DNA of 64,000 nucleotides. Source: VXNE01 sp965200505 (lineage in GTDB: Bacteria; Pseudomonadota; Gammaproteobacteria; Pseudomonadales; Azotimanducaceae). Shown piece after piece: positions 41,365-49,567 of this stretch (positions are counted from its first letter, which is position 1; the number at the start of each line of letters is the position of its first letter). The stretch spans positions 558,001 to 622,000 of the forward strand of contig OZ241343.1 of assembly GCA_965200505.1 (NCBI GenBank), written 5' to 3'. The translations under genes and the position numbers were made by a program. The notes below the pieces were generated by a model that was not told where the DNA came from, searched no databases, and saw nothing but the letters and a program-made list of their open reading frames with translations.

Positions 41365-41811
41365 TTGGACGACGACATCAAGGCGTTGCGCGACGAGTAC
41401 TTGGGCCGCGAGTTCGATGAGATCACGTTCGACATCGACGGTGGTCGGTTCTCGGAGTACGCCCGTGCCTGCGGCGAAACCGATCCGCGCTTCACGGACC
41501 CCGCGCATCCGGACTTTCAAGCGCCGCCGACTTTCGTGTCCACGCTCATCGGCGGGCGCTCGCGGCCAGACGGATTCCCCCGCCTCGCCGGCGTCGGCAT
41601 GGACGCCGGCAAGGGTGTGCAGTGGATGGCGCCCATACGCCACGGCACCACGCTCACTGGCAAATCCCACCTGCACGACATCTATGTGAAGACCGGCCGC
41701 TCGGGCCGCATGATCTTTCTGGTCGCCCGCATGGAGCTCTACGACGAGGACGGCACACACGTCGCCAACGCGGACACGCGCTCGGTGGTGCGGGAGCGGC
41801 CCAGTGAGTGA
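41365..41811 (+). CDS. FAS1-like/MaoC N-terminal hotdog dehydratase subunit
   Basis: 148 aa single hotdog. 'ITFDIDGGRFSEYARACGETDPRFTD' followed by 'APPTFVSTLIGGRSRPDGFPRL' and 'QWMAPIRHGTTLTGKSHLHDIYVKTGRSGRMIFLVARMEL' follow the N-terminal half of FAS1-like (HadA-type) dehydratases. A TTG start with GGGGAG four bases upstream. It overlaps the next gene by eight bases; the two correspond to the two halves of the fused protein at 2992-4080 and probably form one heterodimeric (R)-hydratase. Divergent from the dioxygenase gene. Confidence 0.8.
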   Translation: MDDDIKALRDEYLGREFDEITFDIDGGRFSEYARACGETDPRFTDPAHPDFQAPPTFVSTLIGGRSRPDGFPRLAGVGMDAGKGVQWMAPIRHGTTLTGKSHLHDIYVKTGRSGRMIFLVARMELYDEDGTHVANADTRSVVRERPSE

Positions 41812-42226
41812 CACCGTGCAAAACATCGCGGACGTCGAGTTCGGCGCCGAGCTGCCGGCGTTCGTGCCAGACACCGGCCTCGACAACGTGAAACGCTTCG
41901 GCAAGCACGTCGGCTGGGACGGCCCCCGCTTCACCGACCACGAGGCGGCGCGCCAGGAGGGCTTTCCCGGTGCCTTGGTGCCGGGTGTGATGAGCCAAGG
42001 GTTCCTCGGCGCCATGATCCACCGCTGGGCGCCGACGGCGGAGATCGTGGAGATCGACACCGTGTTCCGCGCACCCGTGCTGGTGGATCAACCCCATTCC
42101 ATCGTCGGCGTGGTGACGGATGTGGATGAGGACACCGGCACCGCGGAGATCGACATCACCATCACGAACGCAGCCCAAGAGACCCGCGTCTTCGGCACCG
42201 CCAAGGTGCGCCTGCCCACCGGGTAG
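41804..42226 (+). CDS. MaoC-type hotdog dehydratase subunit
   Basis: 140 aa. 'VKRFGKHVGWDGPRFTDHEAARQEGFPGALVPGVMSQGFLGAMIHRWAPTAEIVEIDTVFRAPVLVDQP' is the MaoC hydratase-2 segment. The catalytic D-x(4)-H dyad reads 'FTDHEAARQEGFPGALVPG', so Asp and His are present but in altered spacing. The start is a GTG inside the end of the previous gene (coupled). The pair probably hydrates an enoyl-CoA. The gene for TypA follows after 97 bases. Confidence 0.8.
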   Translation: MSDTVQNIADVEFGAELPAFVPDTGLDNVKRFGKHVGWDGPRFTDHEAARQEGFPGALVPGVMSQGFLGAMIHRWAPTAEIVEIDTVFRAPVLVDQPHSIVGVVTDVDEDTGTAEIDITITNAAQETRVFGTAKVRLPTG

Positions 42227-42323
42227 CGCCGCCCAGCGACGTCCGCCAGCCCCTTCCAAGCCTAGGCCGGCACTGGTGCGCCCCTCGGCGCCGGCCGCCC
42301 TTGGTCACGGCCCGCAAGGCTCA

Positions 42324-44117
42324 ATGAACATCCGCAACATCGCCATCGTCGCGCATGTCGATCACGGCAAGACCACCCTCGTGGATCGCCTGCTGCAGCA
42401 GACGGCGCCCGACGCGCACACCGAGATCATCGAGCGCGCCCTCGACAGCAACGAGCTGGAGCGCGAGCGCGGCATCACCATCCTGTCCAAGACCACGGCG
42501 GTGGACCATGCGGGGTGCCGCATCAACATCGTCGATACGCCCGGCCACGCGGACTTCGGCGGCGAGGTGGAGCGGGTGTTGTCCATGGTGGATTCCGTGT
42601 TGCTGCTGGTGGATGCGGTGGAAGGGCCAATGCCGCAGACCCGCTTCGTCACCGCCAAGGCGTTCGCCGCCGGGCTGAACCCCATCTTGGTGGTGAACAA
42701 GATCGACCGTGACGCCGCCCAGCCGCATCGGGTGGTGGACGCGGTGTTCGACCTCTTCGACCAACTCGGCGCCAGCGAGGCGCAGCTGGACTTCCCCACC
42801 GTGTTCGCGTCCGCCACCCAAGGCGTGTCCGGCCTCGATCCCGATTGTTTGAGCAACGACATGACGCCGCTGCTTGATGTCATCGTGGAGCGTGTGCCGC
42901 CGCCCGACGCCAACCCGCACGGCCCATTCCAGATGCAGGTGAGCACCTTGGACTATTCGCCCTATGTGGGCGTCATCGGCATCGGCCGGGTGCGGCGCGG
43001 CGAGCTCGCGCCCCGCGCGCCGGTGGCGGTGGTGGACGCCGCCGGCCAAATCCGCAAAGGGCGTGTCTATTCCATCCATTCCAACCAAGGGCTGGCGCGC
43101 GTCGAGCTGCCACGCGCCACGGCCGGCGACATCGTGTGCTTGGCCGGTGTGGAGGACGTCGGCGTGTCGGACACCCTCTGCGACCCGGCCGAGGTGGAGG
43201 GCCTTCCGCCACTGCGGGTGGACGAACCAACGCTGACCATGACGTTCTGCGTGAACACCAGCCCGTTCGCCGGGCGCGAAGGCAAGTTCCTGACCAGCCG
43301 CCACTTGAAGGCGCGGCTCACGCGCGAGGCGGCGCACAACGTGGCACTGCGCGTGGCGGACACCGCGGACCCCAACCGCTTCGAGGTGTCCGGGCGCGGC
43401 GAACTGCACCTCTCCGTGTTGATCGAGACCATGCGGCGCGAAGGATTCGAGTTCGCCGTTTCCCAGCCGGCGGTGATCTTCCGCGACGAGGGCGGCCGGC
43501 GCATGGAGCCATTCGAGTCCGTGGCATTCGAGGTGGCGGCGGCCCATCGCGGGGCGCTCTTGGAAGCCGTGGGGCAGCGCAAGGGCGAAGTGCAGGACAT
43601 CGCCGCCACCGCGCCCGGCCGGTCGCGCATCGTCTGCCGCATCGCCACCCGCGCCCTCTTTGGCTTTCGCGCCGAGTTCGCGTCGCTCACCGCCGGCACC
43701 GGCGTGATGACATTCGCCGCCGCCGGCTACGGCCCGTTCATCCACGGTTTGGCGGCGCGGCGCACGGCCGGCACCCTGATCGCCAACGCCACCGGCAAAA
43801 CCGTCGCTTACGCCCTGTTCAACCTGCAAGCGCGGGGCAAGCTGTTGGTGTACCCGGGCGTTGACGTTTACGAAGGCATGGTGGTGGGCATCCACAGCCG
43901 CGGCAATGACCTGACGGTGAACCCGTTGCGCGAGAAGAAGCTCACCAACATCCGCGCCGCCGGCAGCGACGAGAACATCCTGCTCACCCCGCCGACGCAG
44001 TTCTCGCTGGAGCAGGCGCTGCAGTTCATCAACGACGACGAGCTGGTGGAAGTGACGCCGAAGTCCATCCGGGTGCGCAAGAAGCTCTTGAAGGAGAACC
44101 AACGACGACGCGCGTAG
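42324..44117 (+). CDS. typA: Translational GTPase TypA/BipA
   Basis: 597 aa (E. coli BipA is 607). Ribosome-binding GTPase needed for 50S assembly and growth under stress or cold. G1 'AHVDHGKT' (residues 10-17), G2 'ERERGITI', G3 'DTPGHADFGGEVERVL', G4 'NKID'. The C-terminal half shows the TypA-specific domain: 'GRGELHLSVLIETMRREGFEFAVSQPAVIFRDEGG', then 'YEGMVVGIHSRGNDLTVNPLREKKLTNIRAAGSDENILLTPP' and the basic tail 'VRKKLLKENQRRRA'. ATG at 42324; upstream open frame belongs to nothing. Confidence 0.97.
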   Translation: MNIRNIAIVAHVDHGKTTLVDRLLQQTAPDAHTEIIERALDSNELERERGITILSKTTAVDHAGCRINIVDTPGHADFGGEVERVLSMVDSVLLLVDAVEGPMPQTRFVTAKAFAAGLNPILVVNKIDRDAAQPHRVVDAVFDLFDQLGASEAQLDFPTVFASATQGVSGLDPDCLSNDMTPLLDVIVERVPPPDANPHGPFQMQVSTLDYSPYVGVIGIGRVRRGELAPRAPVAVVDAAGQIRKGRVYSIHSNQGLARVELPRATAGDIVCLAGVEDVGVSDTLCDPAEVEGLPPLRVDEPTLTMTFCVNTSPFAGREGKFLTSRHLKARLTREAAHNVALRVADTADPNRFEVSGRGELHLSVLIETMRREGFEFAVSQPAVIFRDEGGRRMEPFESVAFEVAAAHRGALLEAVGQRKGEVQDIAATAPGRSRIVCRIATRALFGFRAEFASLTAGTGVMTFAAAGYGPFIHGLAARRTAGTLIANATGKTVAYALFNLQARGKLLVYPGVDVYEGMVVGIHSRGNDLTVNPLREKKLTNIRAAGSDENILLTPPTQFSLEQALQFINDDELVEVTPKSIRVRKKLLKENQRRRA

Positions 44118-44206
44118 CGGGGCCCTCACCGGCCTGCCGATAGGTGTCTCGCCGTTTGGGAGATCCGCCCCCACCATGTGCGACATGGCTGGCGGACCCG
44201 GCCCCT

Positions 44207-44980
44207 TCAGGCGTCGTGCAGATACCAGCGTGTGCCGCAGACTTCCACGCGGTCTTTAGAGACGTGGCAGCCGCGCTCCCGCGCCGTGCGAAGCACATGC
44301 TCGCGGTCGTTCACGGCCAAGTCGATGCCGCCCAAGCCGGGGCCGCGCCCATCCGTCGCCTCGACGAAGCGCAGGGTCGCGTTATTGAGGGTGATGCGAA
44401 GCTCGGCGCCATCCCGCGCGACGGGCAGCCCCGTCACGCGACCCCAAAGGTCAGCCAAGCCCACCGGATCGGGCCCCTGCAACTCCACCCCAAGGTAGTC
44501 GTGCGTCACCGTTTGCTCCACGGCGTCTTCCCAGCCCGTGCCGCCGGCCGGGTTCCAGTTGCCGTTGAAGTCGTTGTTCGCGTCCCAGTCGATCTCAAGG
44601 AACGAGGCCACCATGTCGCGGGGGTGGAGCTGGCAGATGTTCCAGGTGTCGCGGTCAGACTCGTGGGCGACGCGCACCCCGGCATCCAGCGCCCGTTGGC
44701 GCACGGCCTGCTGCGTGGGCTTGTCCTGCGCCTGACAGATCACCATGTAGCCGCCGTCGCCACGCCGGTCCAGATAGCGCCCGCCGGCCGTGTTCTCCTG
44801 CACCGGTGCCACCACTTCAAGGAAGTTGCGCGCCACCGGCATCAGCGTGTTCTCGAGCCCGAAGGCGCCGACGCCCGGGTCCACGAAGCAGGGTTTGATG
44901 CCGAACACCGCACACAGATCATCGATGACGGGCTTGAGCTGGCGGGCAACCAAGCAGATTTGGCGAAGATGGATGGTCAT
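44207..44980 (-). CDS. VOC/glyoxalase-like domain protein
   Basis: 257 aa. N-terminal 'IHLRQICLVARQLKPVIDDLCAVFGI' followed by 'FLEVVAPVQENTAGGRYLDRRGDGGYMVICQ', and a second module near 'AVEQTVTHDYLGVELQGPDPVGLADLWGRVTGLP' through 'GLGGIDLAVNDREHVL'. This arrangement of two beta-alpha-beta-beta-beta modules in one chain fits PF13468-like glyoxalase-family proteins; members include extradiol dioxygenases and isomerases. The metal ligands cannot be placed with confidence (probable His in 'RQICLVA' is missing). AGGAG sits just upstream of the ATG. Divergent from the FrnE gene. Confidence 0.75.
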   Translation of the reverse strand: MTIHLRQICLVARQLKPVIDDLCAVFGIKPCFVDPGVGAFGLENTLMPVARNFLEVVAPVQENTAGGRYLDRRGDGGYMVICQAQDKPTQQAVRQRALDAGVRVAHESDRDTWNICQLHPRDMVASFLEIDWDANNDFNGNWNPAGGTGWEDAVEQTVTHDYLGVELQGPDPVGLADLWGRVTGLPVARDGAELRITLNNATLRFVEATDGRGPGLGGIDLAVNDREHVLRTARERGCHVSKDRVEVCGTRWYLHDA

Positions 44981-45051
44981 GTTGGCTCCTTTGGTTGCTC
45001 GAAGGCTTGCTGCGCCGCTCCCAAAGCCGCGCCTTCGGTATGATGTGCCAC

Positions 45052-45705
45052 ATGCGCATTGAAATCTATTCTGATGTCGTCTGCCCGTGGTGCTACATCG
45101 GCAAGCGGCGCCTCGACGCCGCCTTGCGGACGGAGGCGTTGGCTGACGTGGAAGTGGTGTGGCGGCCCCATCAGTTGCATCCCAATCTGCCGCCAGGCGG
45201 GGTGGACCGCGAGGACTACTTGAAGCGCCGTTACGGTGCCGCCGCTGAACGCGCACGGGCGCCGCGGCGCATCGTCGCCGAAGGGACCGATGCGGGCATT
45301 GGCTTCAACTTCCAAGCCATGCGCCGGCTGCCCAACACCCTCGCCGCGCACCGCCTGCTCCACTTCGCCGAAGGCACCGGCCGCCAACATGCCCTCGCGG
45401 AAACGTTGTTCCGCTTCGTCTTCTGCGACGGCCGGGACGTGGGGGACATCGACACGCTCCGCGAAGCCGCCCACGAGGCCGGCTTGGACGCGCAAGCCGC
45501 CGGGGCGTGGCTCGCCACCGACGAGGGCACGGCGACGGTCCGTGAACAGCAACGCGAGGGGCTTGAGCGCGGCGTGGCGGGTGTGCCGTGCTATCTCTTG
45601 GGCGGCGGGTTCATGCTGCCCGGCGCCCAGAGCTCAGACACGATGGTGCAGTTCATCGAGCGGGCGCGGACGAAACTCGCCTCGGCCACCGCGAGGGCGT
45701 CCTAG
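45052..45705 (+). CDS. DsbA-family oxidoreductase, FrnE/HCCA-isomerase type
   Basis: 217 aa thioredoxin-like protein with an inserted helical domain. It starts directly with the first strand and active site, 'IEIYSDVVCPWCYIGKRRLD' (CPWC), and ends with the cis-proline loop 'GLERGVAGVPCYLLGGGFMLPGAQ'. FrnE proteins act in the cytoplasm as thiol oxidases or isomerases, some in radiation or cadmium tolerance; HCCA isomerase is a relative. There is no signal peptide. Start at the third possible Met, 45052, as the one right before strand one. Confidence 0.9.
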   Translation: MRIEIYSDVVCPWCYIGKRRLDAALRTEALADVEVVWRPHQLHPNLPPGGVDREDYLKRRYGAAAERARAPRRIVAEGTDAGIGFNFQAMRRLPNTLAAHRLLHFAEGTGRQHALAETLFRFVFCDGRDVGDIDTLREAAHEAGLDAQAAGAWLATDEGTATVREQQREGLERGVAGVPCYLLGGGFMLPGAQSSDTMVQFIERARTKLASATARAS

Positions 45706-45742
45706 CGCCAGACCACGTCCAACGGTTCCGCGAAACCGCGCC

Positions 45743-46738
45743 TCAAGCTAGCAAGGCATCAAGACAGCCAACTTCCGCCAACAACTCGTCAAGCCCGGCG
45801 ACATTTCGCGCCGCGGCATGCCGTTCCTTGAGCGCCGCCAACGAGCGGGCGTGGTACTTCTGCGGCTTCTGCGTCCAATCCTGCCCCTTCAAGGCCACGC
45901 TGAACTCGTCGGCGCCGGTGGCGATGGCGGCCGCGTTGGCGGAGCTCCACGGCAGGAACAGGCCACCCACCTGCTCGACCAGCAACGGCTTCAAGGTGGC
46001 CGCCAAAGCGCTCCACGGCTCGAATGGCCCCTCGGCCGCCGGTTCGAGCATCCGCTCCACCCAACGCACGACGTTCGGTGCCCGCGATTCCATGATTTGC
46101 CGCGGCGTCGGGTCGCGCCGGCAGTTGTAAAGCTGCCCCCAGAGGCCGAAGTCCGCGAAGGCGGGACGGCCGCCGAAGAGATAAGGCCGCGACGCCAAGT
46201 GTGCGTCCAAGAACCCGAGCGCCTCCGCGTACGAGGCTTCAATCTGCGGCGCGGTGCCCGCGTTCGAGCCGACGAACCACACCCGGTTCACCATCCGCTC
46301 GCGCACCGTCGCCGCGGCTGCCTCCAAGGCGTCGCCGGCAAGTTCCGGCCGCATGGCGAGCGCGAGCCGCTTCGCGCAGCCGATCTGATCGACGGGCCGC
46401 GCCCAACGGAAGTGGAACATCCATTTGTTGCCCCACTCGTCGCCGAACTCCTCCAAGAGCGCCGAAACGAAGGCGGCCAATGGCTCGTCCGGATGGATGG
46501 CGGGCGTGGGAAAGTCCTGCTCCAATGCCTCGATGAGGGGCGTGGAATCCTGCAGGCCGCGATCGTCCGGCGTCACCACCAACGGCACCAAGGGCAGCCG
46601 CGCGTGACGCTCGTAGAGCGCTCCCGCCTGGGCGCGGCCCAGCCACTCGTGCTCGATGCCTTTGTACCGGAACCACGCCCGCACCTTCACCGAATAGGGA
46701 GATTCCTCCGAACCGATCACCCGATGCACACCCGCCAT
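45743..46738 (-). CDS. Glutathione S-transferase family protein
   Basis: 331 aa, longer than the usual 200-230. The N-terminal thioredoxin-fold shows 'VIGSEESPYSVKVRAWFRYKGIEHEW' with the catalytic Ser/Tyr region and 'LQDSTPLIEALEQDFP' as the glutathione-contacting 'DS' motif. The helical C-terminal domain extends to 'LDAHLASRPYLFGGRPAFADFGLWGQLYN' and an additional ~90-residue tail. Function unknown: detoxification or a specific isomerisation. Convergent with the FrnE gene; its start is 4 bases from the repeat at 46742-46782, which therefore lies in its 5' leader. Confidence 0.82.
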   Translation of the reverse strand: MAGVHRVIGSEESPYSVKVRAWFRYKGIEHEWLGRAQAGALYERHARLPLVPLVVTPDDRGLQDSTPLIEALEQDFPTPAIHPDEPLAAFVSALLEEFGDEWGNKWMFHFRWARPVDQIGCAKRLALAMRPELAGDALEAAAATVRERMVNRVWFVGSNAGTAPQIEASYAEALGFLDAHLASRPYLFGGRPAFADFGLWGQLYNCRRDPTPRQIMESRAPNVVRWVERMLEPAAEGPFEPWSALAATLKPLLVEQVGGLFLPWSSANAAAIATGADEFSVALKGQDWTQKPQKYHARSLAALKERHAAARNVAGLDELLAEVGCLDALLA

Positions 46739-46741
46739 GCC

Positions 46742-46782
46742 GCCCCCTCGCCGTTGTGATACCGTGGCAAGACCTCCACCCC
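46742..46782. repeat. Direct repeat, copy 1, in the divergent GST/serine-hydrolase leader
   Basis: A ~41-base segment recurs almost unchanged at 48161-48202. The first 29 bases match at 28 positions, the core being GTTGTGATACCGTGGCAA; the remainder matches less well after a one-base indel. Each copy lies 15-25 bases upstream of a gene start. The indel shifts frame within the repeat, so conservation as coding sequence is unlikely and a control element is more plausible. Confidence 0.75.
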
Positions 46783-46797
46783 ACGGGAACGATTATC

Positions 46798-47928
46798 TTG
46801 GAAATACATGGCACGTGCGACGAGCGCTTCGCGCCGGTGCGGGAGCAGTTCGAGCGCAATTTCACCGAACATGGAGACGTGGGCGCCTCCTTTGCCCTCA
46901 CGGTGGAAGGCGAGTTCGCCGTCGATATCTGGGCGGGCTGCCGCGACGCCGCCAAACGCGAGCCGTGGCTTGAAGACACCATCGTCAACGTCTATTCCAC
47001 CACCAAGACCATGACGGCGCTGGCGGCCTTGTTGCTGGCAGACCGCGGCGAGCTGGATTTCGGCGCGCCGGTGGCGAAGTACTGGCCGGAGTTCGCGCAA
47101 GCCGGCAAGGAGGCCGTGGAGGTGCGGCACCTGATGAGCCACAGCGCCGGGCTCGCCGGTTGGGAGCAGCCGGTGGCGATCGAGGACGTTTACGACTGGG
47201 ACCGCGCCACATCGCTCCTCGCCGCGCAGGCGCCGTGGTGGACGCCCGGCACCGCCAGCGGCTACCACGCCATCACGCAAGGCCATCTCATCGGCGAGGT
47301 GGTGCGACGCATCAGCGGCGTCTCGCTCGGCACGTTCTTCCGGCAAGCGCTCGCCGAACCCTTGGGGGCGGACTTCCACATCGGCGTGGATCCCAAGCAC
47401 TTTCCGCGCATCGCGGAATTGGTGCCCCCGTCGGGCGGCATCCCGCTTGAAGCGCCGCCCGGTTCCATCACCGCCCGCACCATCGGCAATCCGCCGATTG
47501 ACGTGGGCGACACCAAGACCGACGCCTGGCGCCAAGCCGAAATCCCCGCGGCGAACGGCCACGGCAACGCCCGCTCCGTAGTGCGTGTGCAGACGCTGTT
47601 GGCCAACCACGGCACCGCCTTCGGCAAGACGCTGATGTCACCGGCCGGCTGCATGGCGGTGATGCGCGAACAGACGAACGGCAAGGACTTGGTGATCGAC
47701 GTGCCGTTGCGCTTCGGCCTCGGCTACGGCCTCACCAGCGACGCCATGCCAATGGGCCCCAACGAGAACATCTGCTACTGGGGCGGCTACGGCGGCTCCT
47801 CCATCGTCGTCGATCTGGACGCGCGCGTCTGTTTCTCCTATGTGATGAACAAGATGGGCGACGGCGTTCTGGGCGACGCCCGCGGCTTCGGCTTGGGCGA
47901 GGCGGTGTATCAATCGTTGGCCGGTTGA
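46798..47928 (+). CDS. Serine hydrolase, class C beta-lactamase/EstB family
   Basis: 376 aa. The catalytic S-x-x-K is 'VYSTTKTMTALAALLLADRGELDF'; the second motif Y-x-N is represented by 'GYHAITQGHLIGEVV', and the third by 'YWGGYGGSSIVVDL'. The arrangement fits EstB-like esterases and D-aminopeptidase-related penicillin-recognising proteins rather than AmpC. No signal peptide, so probably cytosolic esterase. I use a TTG at 46798, giving a family-like start 'MEIHGTCDERFAPVREQFERNF' and leaving the repeat in the leader; a GTG at 46756 inside the repeat is the longer alternative. Confidence 0.85.
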   Translation: MEIHGTCDERFAPVREQFERNFTEHGDVGASFALTVEGEFAVDIWAGCRDAAKREPWLEDTIVNVYSTTKTMTALAALLLADRGELDFGAPVAKYWPEFAQAGKEAVEVRHLMSHSAGLAGWEQPVAIEDVYDWDRATSLLAAQAPWWTPGTASGYHAITQGHLIGEVVRRISGVSLGTFFRQALAEPLGADFHIGVDPKHFPRIAELVPPSGGIPLEAPPGSITARTIGNPPIDVGDTKTDAWRQAEIPAANGHGNARSVVRVQTLLANHGTAFGKTLMSPAGCMAVMREQTNGKDLVIDVPLRFGLGYGLTSDAMPMGPNENICYWGGYGGSSIVVDLDARVCFSYVMNKMGDGVLGDARGFGLGEAVYQSLAG

Positions 47929-47939
47929 GGCGGCGGCCT

Positions 47940-48004
47940 CGGCGGAAGCACGGATCCGCCGGCCGATGTTCTACGAACGATGTAGGGGGCGCCAAAGCGC
48001 CCCC
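47940..48004 (+). terminator. Two stem-loops after the serine hydrolase
   Basis: CGGCGGA/TCCGCCG (47940-47946, 47955-47961) begins 11 bases after the stop codon; GGGGGCGC-CAAA-GCGCCCCC (47985-48004) is a perfect eight-base GC stem with a four-base loop. Neither is followed by a U-run, so Rho-independent termination would be weak, but the second is strong enough to halt or protect transcripts. Confidence 0.5.
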
Positions 48005-48016
48005 GGGGTGCTATAG

Positions 48017-48121
48017 ATCAGGCACCCTGATGCCCCGTATGAGCCGGGGGAACGCCTGATGGGTTCTATTGACGACGGAATGTAGGCGACCCGCCGAATC
48101 CTGTCAAACACGCCCGACAGG
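48017..48121 (+). promoter_or_regulatory. Candidate structured leader with mutually exclusive stems
   Basis: TCAGG at 48018-48022 can pair with CCTGA at 48026-48030 (three-base loop) or, as part of ATCAGGC, with GCCTGAT at 48054-48060. The longer pairing encloses an inner stem CCCCG/CGGGG (48033-48037, 48045-48049). A further hairpin CCTGTC/GACAGG (48100-48105, 48116-48121) follows. Nothing here codes convincingly. The layout looks like an attenuator or riboswitch-type leader for the ATPase gene, but I recognise no known class, and GC-rich DNA makes stems by chance. Confidence 0.4.
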
Positions 48122-48160
48122 CCGTGCCGACACAACCCACCAAGCCGCGAGCCGCAAGTC

Positions 48161-48202
48161 GCCCCCGCGCCGTTGTGATACCGTGGCAAAGACATCCGCC
48201 CC
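48161..48202. repeat. Direct repeat, copy 2, upstream of the AAA ATPase
   Basis: Second copy of the 46742-46782 element, 1.4 kb away, in the same orientation, ending 23 bases before the ATPase GTG. The shared core has one more A than copy 1. The spacing to each downstream gene is similar, consistent with a common promoter or binding site. Confidence 0.75.
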
Positions 48203-48225
48203 GCCGGCTTTGGGGCCAGAAGTTG

Positions 48226-49395
48226 GTGGCGACTTTGGCAGACGATTGGGCGCTTGACACCGAACGCGGGCCGCCGCCGCACTTCGCGGGGCGTCAGCGC
48301 GAGCTCGCGGCGATGGTTCGGCGCCTCGACATGGTGCGGGAACGTGGCCACGCCAAGAGCGGCATCGCGTTGGTCACTGGGGTGCCGGGGGTCGGCAAGA
48401 CGCAGTTCGCCGAGAGGCTCGCGGCGCGGATGCAGCGCCACGGGGGTGGCCATGTGCATACCCTCGCCGTGGAACCGCAGATGCTGTCGTTCGACGCGTG
48501 CCTGTTCATGGCCATCGGCGCCAAGATGGGCGCCGAGGACGCCTTCCGCGAGGTGGCCGAGCTCGACGCCAAGATCGTCTCTGGCAGCGTGGGCGCGGCC
48601 ACGATCAAAGGCAGCGTCGCGCGGGAGCACGGCCGGCACACCGGCGAGTTCCCCGCCTTGTTGCGGGCATCCAAGCGCAGCGGGGCGTGGGACGGCAAGG
48701 CGTTCGTCCTGATCGTTGACGAGCTGCAGAGCATTCAGCCCAACGCCATGAGCGCGTTGCACTCCCTGCACTTGGGATTGCATGAGTGTCCGCTGCTGGT
48801 GGTGAGCGTGGGGTTGGAGCACACCCCGAAGGTCCTTTCACACCCGAAGGGCGACGTGCCGGGCATTTCGCGCATCGACGAACCGATCAAGCTCGAATGT
48901 CTGGCCCACGAAGATGCCGTGGAAGCATTCGCGCTGGGCATGGAAGCCTTGGGACGTGGGATCGACGAATCCCAGGCGCAGCTTCTCGCCGCCGAGTCGC
49001 AGGGCTTCCCCCAGCACATCCACAGCTACCTGACCGGCGCCTGCACGGTGTACGACGCGCATGGATCCTTGCGTTCGCCGGGCACATTCGAGGCCGCGCT
49101 GGCACTGGGGCGGGAGGCGCGCCAAGCGTTCTACAACCGGCGCTTGAACTCGCTGCCGGATCGCGACGCGATGCGGCCCATCATCGACGCGATGGTCGCG
49201 GCGGACACGAAGGCCCTCACCCGCCGCCAAGCCGCGGCCGCGGTGGCGTCCGCGCACGGCGACGACGGCACGGCGGTGGTGGATGGCGCCATTGAGCATG
49301 GCGTCCTGTCGGTGGACGACCGAGGCATGTTGAGCTTCGGCATCCCCTCGTTCCACGAACACATGCGGGATCAAGAACGCCACCGAGGTGAGTGA
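48226..49395 (+). CDS. Stand-alone AAA/STAND-type ATPase with C-terminal winged-helix-like domain
   Basis: 389 aa. N-terminal 'PPPHFAGRQRELAAMVRRL' (the entry typical of Orc/STAND ATPases), Walker A 'GVPGVGKT' (52-59), Walker B 'FVLIVDELQ' (Asp165, Glu166), sensor-like 'LLVVSVGLEHTPKVL', and a lid region with 'PIKLECLAHEDAVEAF'. The C-terminal 60 residues, 'MRPIIDAMVAADTKALTRRQAAAAVASAHG', look like a winged helix. No effector domain is fused. Such proteins serve as switches in replication, defence or transcription. I use the GTG at 48226 rather than 48124, leaving the repeat outside the gene. No partner gene is adjacent. Confidence 0.75.
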   Translation: MATLADDWALDTERGPPPHFAGRQRELAAMVRRLDMVRERGHAKSGIALVTGVPGVGKTQFAERLAARMQRHGGGHVHTLAVEPQMLSFDACLFMAIGAKMGAEDAFREVAELDAKIVSGSVGAATIKGSVAREHGRHTGEFPALLRASKRSGAWDGKAFVLIVDELQSIQPNAMSALHSLHLGLHECPLLVVSVGLEHTPKVLSHPKGDVPGISRIDEPIKLECLAHEDAVEAFALGMEALGRGIDESQAQLLAAESQGFPQHIHSYLTGACTVYDAHGSLRSPGTFEAALALGREARQAFYNRRLNSLPDRDAMRPIIDAMVAADTKALTRRQAAAAVASAHGDDGTAVVDGAIEHGVLSVDDRGMLSFGIPSFHEHMRDQERHRGE

Positions 49396-49567
49396 GCCCC
49401 CAGCGGGATGTTCGGACGGCCATTGAGGGATGTCAAAGCGCCAGCCGCCGGCACTGGCATCAACCCCCCATGCGTGGAAGAATAGCGTGACGGCCCAGGG
49501 GAGGCGCGACGCGCCGGGCCATCACACATCGTTTCGTTCGGAACCGCCGACCAAGGGAGGGGCAACC

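Noticed and set aside
42321..44186. 621-codon minus-strand frame opposite typA
   Set aside because: Low-complexity, His-rich, no motif; the plus strand has an unmistakable TypA.
46756..46797. GTG start for the serine hydrolase inside the repeat
   Set aside because: The repeat carries an indel between copies and the family N-terminus begins at the TTG at 46798; kept only as an alternative.
47971..48822. Minus-strand frame of 283 codons across the structured leader and the ATPase
   Set aside because: It reads antisense to the Walker motifs and its own translation has no recognisable domain.
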